Positions 63,519-64,000 of a DNA stretch of 64,000 bases are shown in pieces (within the stretch, counting starts at the first letter, position 1; the number at the start of each line of letters is the position of its first letter). The notes below the pieces were generated by a model. It did not search any database and was not told the DNA's origin. It saw nothing but the letters and a program-made list of their open reading frames with translations. Made by a program: the position numbers and the translations under genes. Source of the DNA: Paludibacter sp. (lineage in GTDB: Bacteria; Bacteroidota; Bacteroidia; Bacteroidales; Paludibacteraceae); contig JARLGX010000003.1 in assembly GCA_031292575.1 (NCBI GenBank), positions 1-64,000 of the forward strand, given 5' to 3'.

Positions 63519-64000
63519 ATGTCCCCAAAACAAATTTTTTATCTAGCCTTTGCTTGCTTGCTGCTTATTTTTACAACTCAGGCATATCTGGTAAACGATT
63601 ATTTTCAAACCACACGGGCTGGATTAATAAGAGAATCGGATGCAATACTCGAAGAAGCTTTCAAAAAAGATTTAGAGGTAAGGCGAAAATTATTTAAAAA
63701 TTCAGAGAATGAAAATTTAAATTTGGCTGAACCAAATGCTTCGATAAACAAAACTACAACCTACGATTTCAGCAAAAGGAGCGACTATATTAACAACATA
63801 ATAGGTTTACTCGACTTGGCAATCAATATGCATATAAGTGACAGGATTCCAATCAATATCAACCATCTTGATAGTATAACCAGTTCGGTTTTGAACTCCA
63901 GACGCATTAATACTTCTTATTCAATTAATATAGTTGATCCAAAAACCGGAAAAATTTTTCAAAGTTCGAATCAGGATAAAATTACTCATTCCTTGTTTCA
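63519..64000 (+). CDS. N-terminal part of a probable sensor histidine kinase (cut by window edge)
   Basis: An open frame from the ATG at 63519 runs to the end of the window (160 complete codons). It starts MSPKQIFYLAFACLLLIFTT, a membrane anchor. A predicted extracytoplasmic region follows, containing the helix SDAILEEAFKKDLEVRRKLF and the strand-like YSINIVDPKTGKIFQSSN. This layout is typical of Bacteroidota two-component sensor kinases, but no kinase motif is within the window, so the call rests on layout alone. Confidence 0.5.
   Translation, partial: MSPKQIFYLAFACLLLIFTTQAYLVNDYFQTTRAGLIRESDAILEEAFKKDLEVRRKLFKNSENENLNLAEPNASINKTTTYDFSKRSDYINNIIGLLDLAINMHISDRIPININHLDSITSSVLNSRRINTSYSINIVDPKTGKIFQSSNQDKITHSLF

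Overview
The window reads as a chromosomal stretch of an AT-rich member of the Bacteroidota, most likely Bacteroidales. The evidence is a UpxY-type NusG paralogue in a capsule locus, a protein ending in a type IX secretion sorting domain, a TonB-linked receptor with a carboxypeptidase-like N-terminal domain, a DUF349 protein, a Bacteroidota-type OmpA protein, and repeated matches to the Bacteroidota -7 promoter box (TAnnTTTG) upstream of genes. I cannot name the genus from the sequence alone.

Layout. Positions 274-650 hold a 377-bp non-coding element with 15-bp terminal inverted repeats. Positions 657-24437 are exopolysaccharide (EPS) cluster 1, all on the minus strand and read from wza (24437) down to a WcaJ-type initiating transferase (657). 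A 2.1-kb intergenic region (24438-26571) holds a leader hairpin, a 21-bp-period palindrome array, a second copy of the terminal-inverted-repeat element and a second small repeat pair. A secreted beta-helix protein (26572-27879) and an OmpA-family protein (28536-29819) follow. Positions 30070-44432 are EPS cluster 2, also on the minus strand: nucleotide-sugar dehydrogenase, UpxY, Wza, Wzc, Wzx, Wzy and glycosyltransferases. From 44.6 kb on the genes are mostly housekeeping: NUDIX hydrolase, biotin carrier and carboxyltransferase, a HEAT-like protein, a DUF721 protein, a glucosaminidase with LysM domains, cytidine deaminase, a START-like protein, an LptF/G permease, RibBA, an SDR and a DUF349 protein. 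Then come an outer-membrane receptor, a lipoprotein, an S41 protease, small hypotheticals and the start of what is probably a sensor kinase running off the right edge.

How it fits together. Both EPS clusters encode Wzy-dependent assembly: glycosyltransferases build a lipid-linked unit, Wzx flips it, Wzy polymerises it, and Wzc plus Wza control and export the chain. Only cluster 1 has a recognisable initiating phosphosugar transferase and only cluster 2 has the antiterminator and the dehydrogenase, so the two may depend on each other. The leaders of both wza genes carry an equivalent 34-nt stem-loop with near-identical outer arms, a candidate shared regulatory site.

The most unusual signals are two unrelated-sequence intergenic arrays (25377-25817 and 62231-62462). 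Both have a strict 21-bp period, and each unit is a short palindrome whose two arms change together from unit to unit.
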